Shown in pieces: positions 13,336-13,517 of a stretch of DNA of 13,517 nt. Position 1 is the first letter of the stretch; each line of letters begins with the position of its first letter. Source of the DNA: Nitrososphaerales archaeon TH5893 (GTDB taxonomy: Archaea; Thermoproteota; Nitrososphaeria; Nitrososphaerales; Nitrososphaeraceae); NCBI GenBank assembly GCA_014523685.1, contig JAATVT010000188.1, positions 1-13,517 on the forward strand. Direction: 5' to 3'. Position numbers and translations under genes: made by a program. The notes under the pieces were generated by a model, which was not told where the DNA came from, did no database searches, and saw nothing but the letters and a program-made list of their open reading frames with translations.

Positions 13336-13361
13336 AATACATAACGGCGTTATGTCTATTA

Positions 13362-13517
13362 ATGACAAGCAAAGAGCTCAATATGGATTACAGCAAGTAT
13401 GATTTTAAAGACTCTACTGATTTATATGTATACTTAAGTAAAAAGGGCCTGTCGAGAGGCACAGTTGAAGAGATTAGCAAGTTAAAAGATGAGCCCGACT
13501 GGATGAGGGACTTTAGA
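13362..13517 (+). CDS. sufB: Fe-S cluster assembly scaffold SufB (partial, N-terminus)
   Basis: The first 52 codons are visible before the window ends. From ATG at 13362 the product reads MTSKELNMDYSKYDFKDSTD, then LYVYLSKKGLSRGTVEEISK and KDEPDWMRDFR. The KGLS-x4-EEIS and K-x-EP-x-WM-x3-R pattern is the conserved N-terminal segment of SufB, which with SufC and SufD builds and transfers Fe-S clusters in the cytoplasm. The ATG was chosen over the upstream ATG at 13352 because that one runs into a stop in another frame after 16 codons. An internal ATG at codon 8 is a less likely start. sufB in archaea is usually followed or preceded by sufC and sufD, which would lie beyond the edge. Confidence 0.9.
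   Translation, partial: MTSKELNMDYSKYDFKDSTDLYVYLSKKGLSRGTVEEISKLKDEPDWMRDFR

Overview
The window looks like a chromosomal segment of an ammonia-oxidising archaeon (Nitrososphaeria/Thaumarchaeota), probably a low-GC soil lineage such as Nitrosocosmicus or a relative; the genus is inference. The reasons are AT-rich DNA, archaeal TATA-like boxes about 24-30 bases before start codons with little sign of Shine-Dalgarno sites (leaderless genes), several TTG and GTG starts, small C2H2 zinc-finger and CxxC membrane proteins, a half-length archaeal-type CtaA, an XPB-like helicase, and a hemL-hemC-cobA-hemD cluster followed by sufB.

Left part (1-4000): sparse accessory DNA. It holds the start of a two-helix membrane protein with a C-terminal CxxC (minus strand, cut by the window edge), two unrecognised minus-strand genes (447-719 and 790-1584), a small acidic plus-strand frame that may be broken at its 5' end (1869-2015), a membrane protein with a leaderless GTG start (2273-2668), a 51-residue single-helix protein (2833-2988), a stop-interrupted frame (3039-3461) and a 59-residue C2H2 zinc-finger protein (3618-3797, minus).

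Middle part (4000-8500): a flavin/F420 split-barrel protein (4069-4542, minus), a probably decayed stretch (4667-4912), a half-size heme A synthase CtaA (4985-5446, minus), an XPB-like SF2 helicase (5608-7014, minus) with a small overlapping upstream frame (7007-7231), a gene-poor 0.8 kb stretch, and a basic plus-strand protein with 11-residue repeats near its N-terminus (8022-8495).

Right part (8600-13517): an exported DUF192 protein (minus) diverges from a tetrapyrrole operon on the plus strand. HemL makes 5-aminolevulinate, HemC makes hydroxymethylbilane, HemD closes it to uroporphyrinogen III, and CobA/SumT methylates that to precorrin-2 for siroheme, alternative heme and cobalamin routes. 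The genes overlap by 4 bases or lie 15 bases apart, so they are probably co-transcribed. The first 52 codons of sufB (Fe-S cluster scaffold) follow behind their own TATA box, with a perfect 17-bp inverted repeat upstream that could be an operator. CtaA about 4 kb away consumes heme, a thematic link only.

I found no tRNA, rRNA, CRISPR array, insertion sequence or prophage gene. The most notable observations are the interrupted or frameshifted frames (1729-2015, 3039-3461, 4667-4912 and the 3' end of the helicase), the 11-residue repeat protein, the small zinc-finger gene and the possible hem/suf operator.
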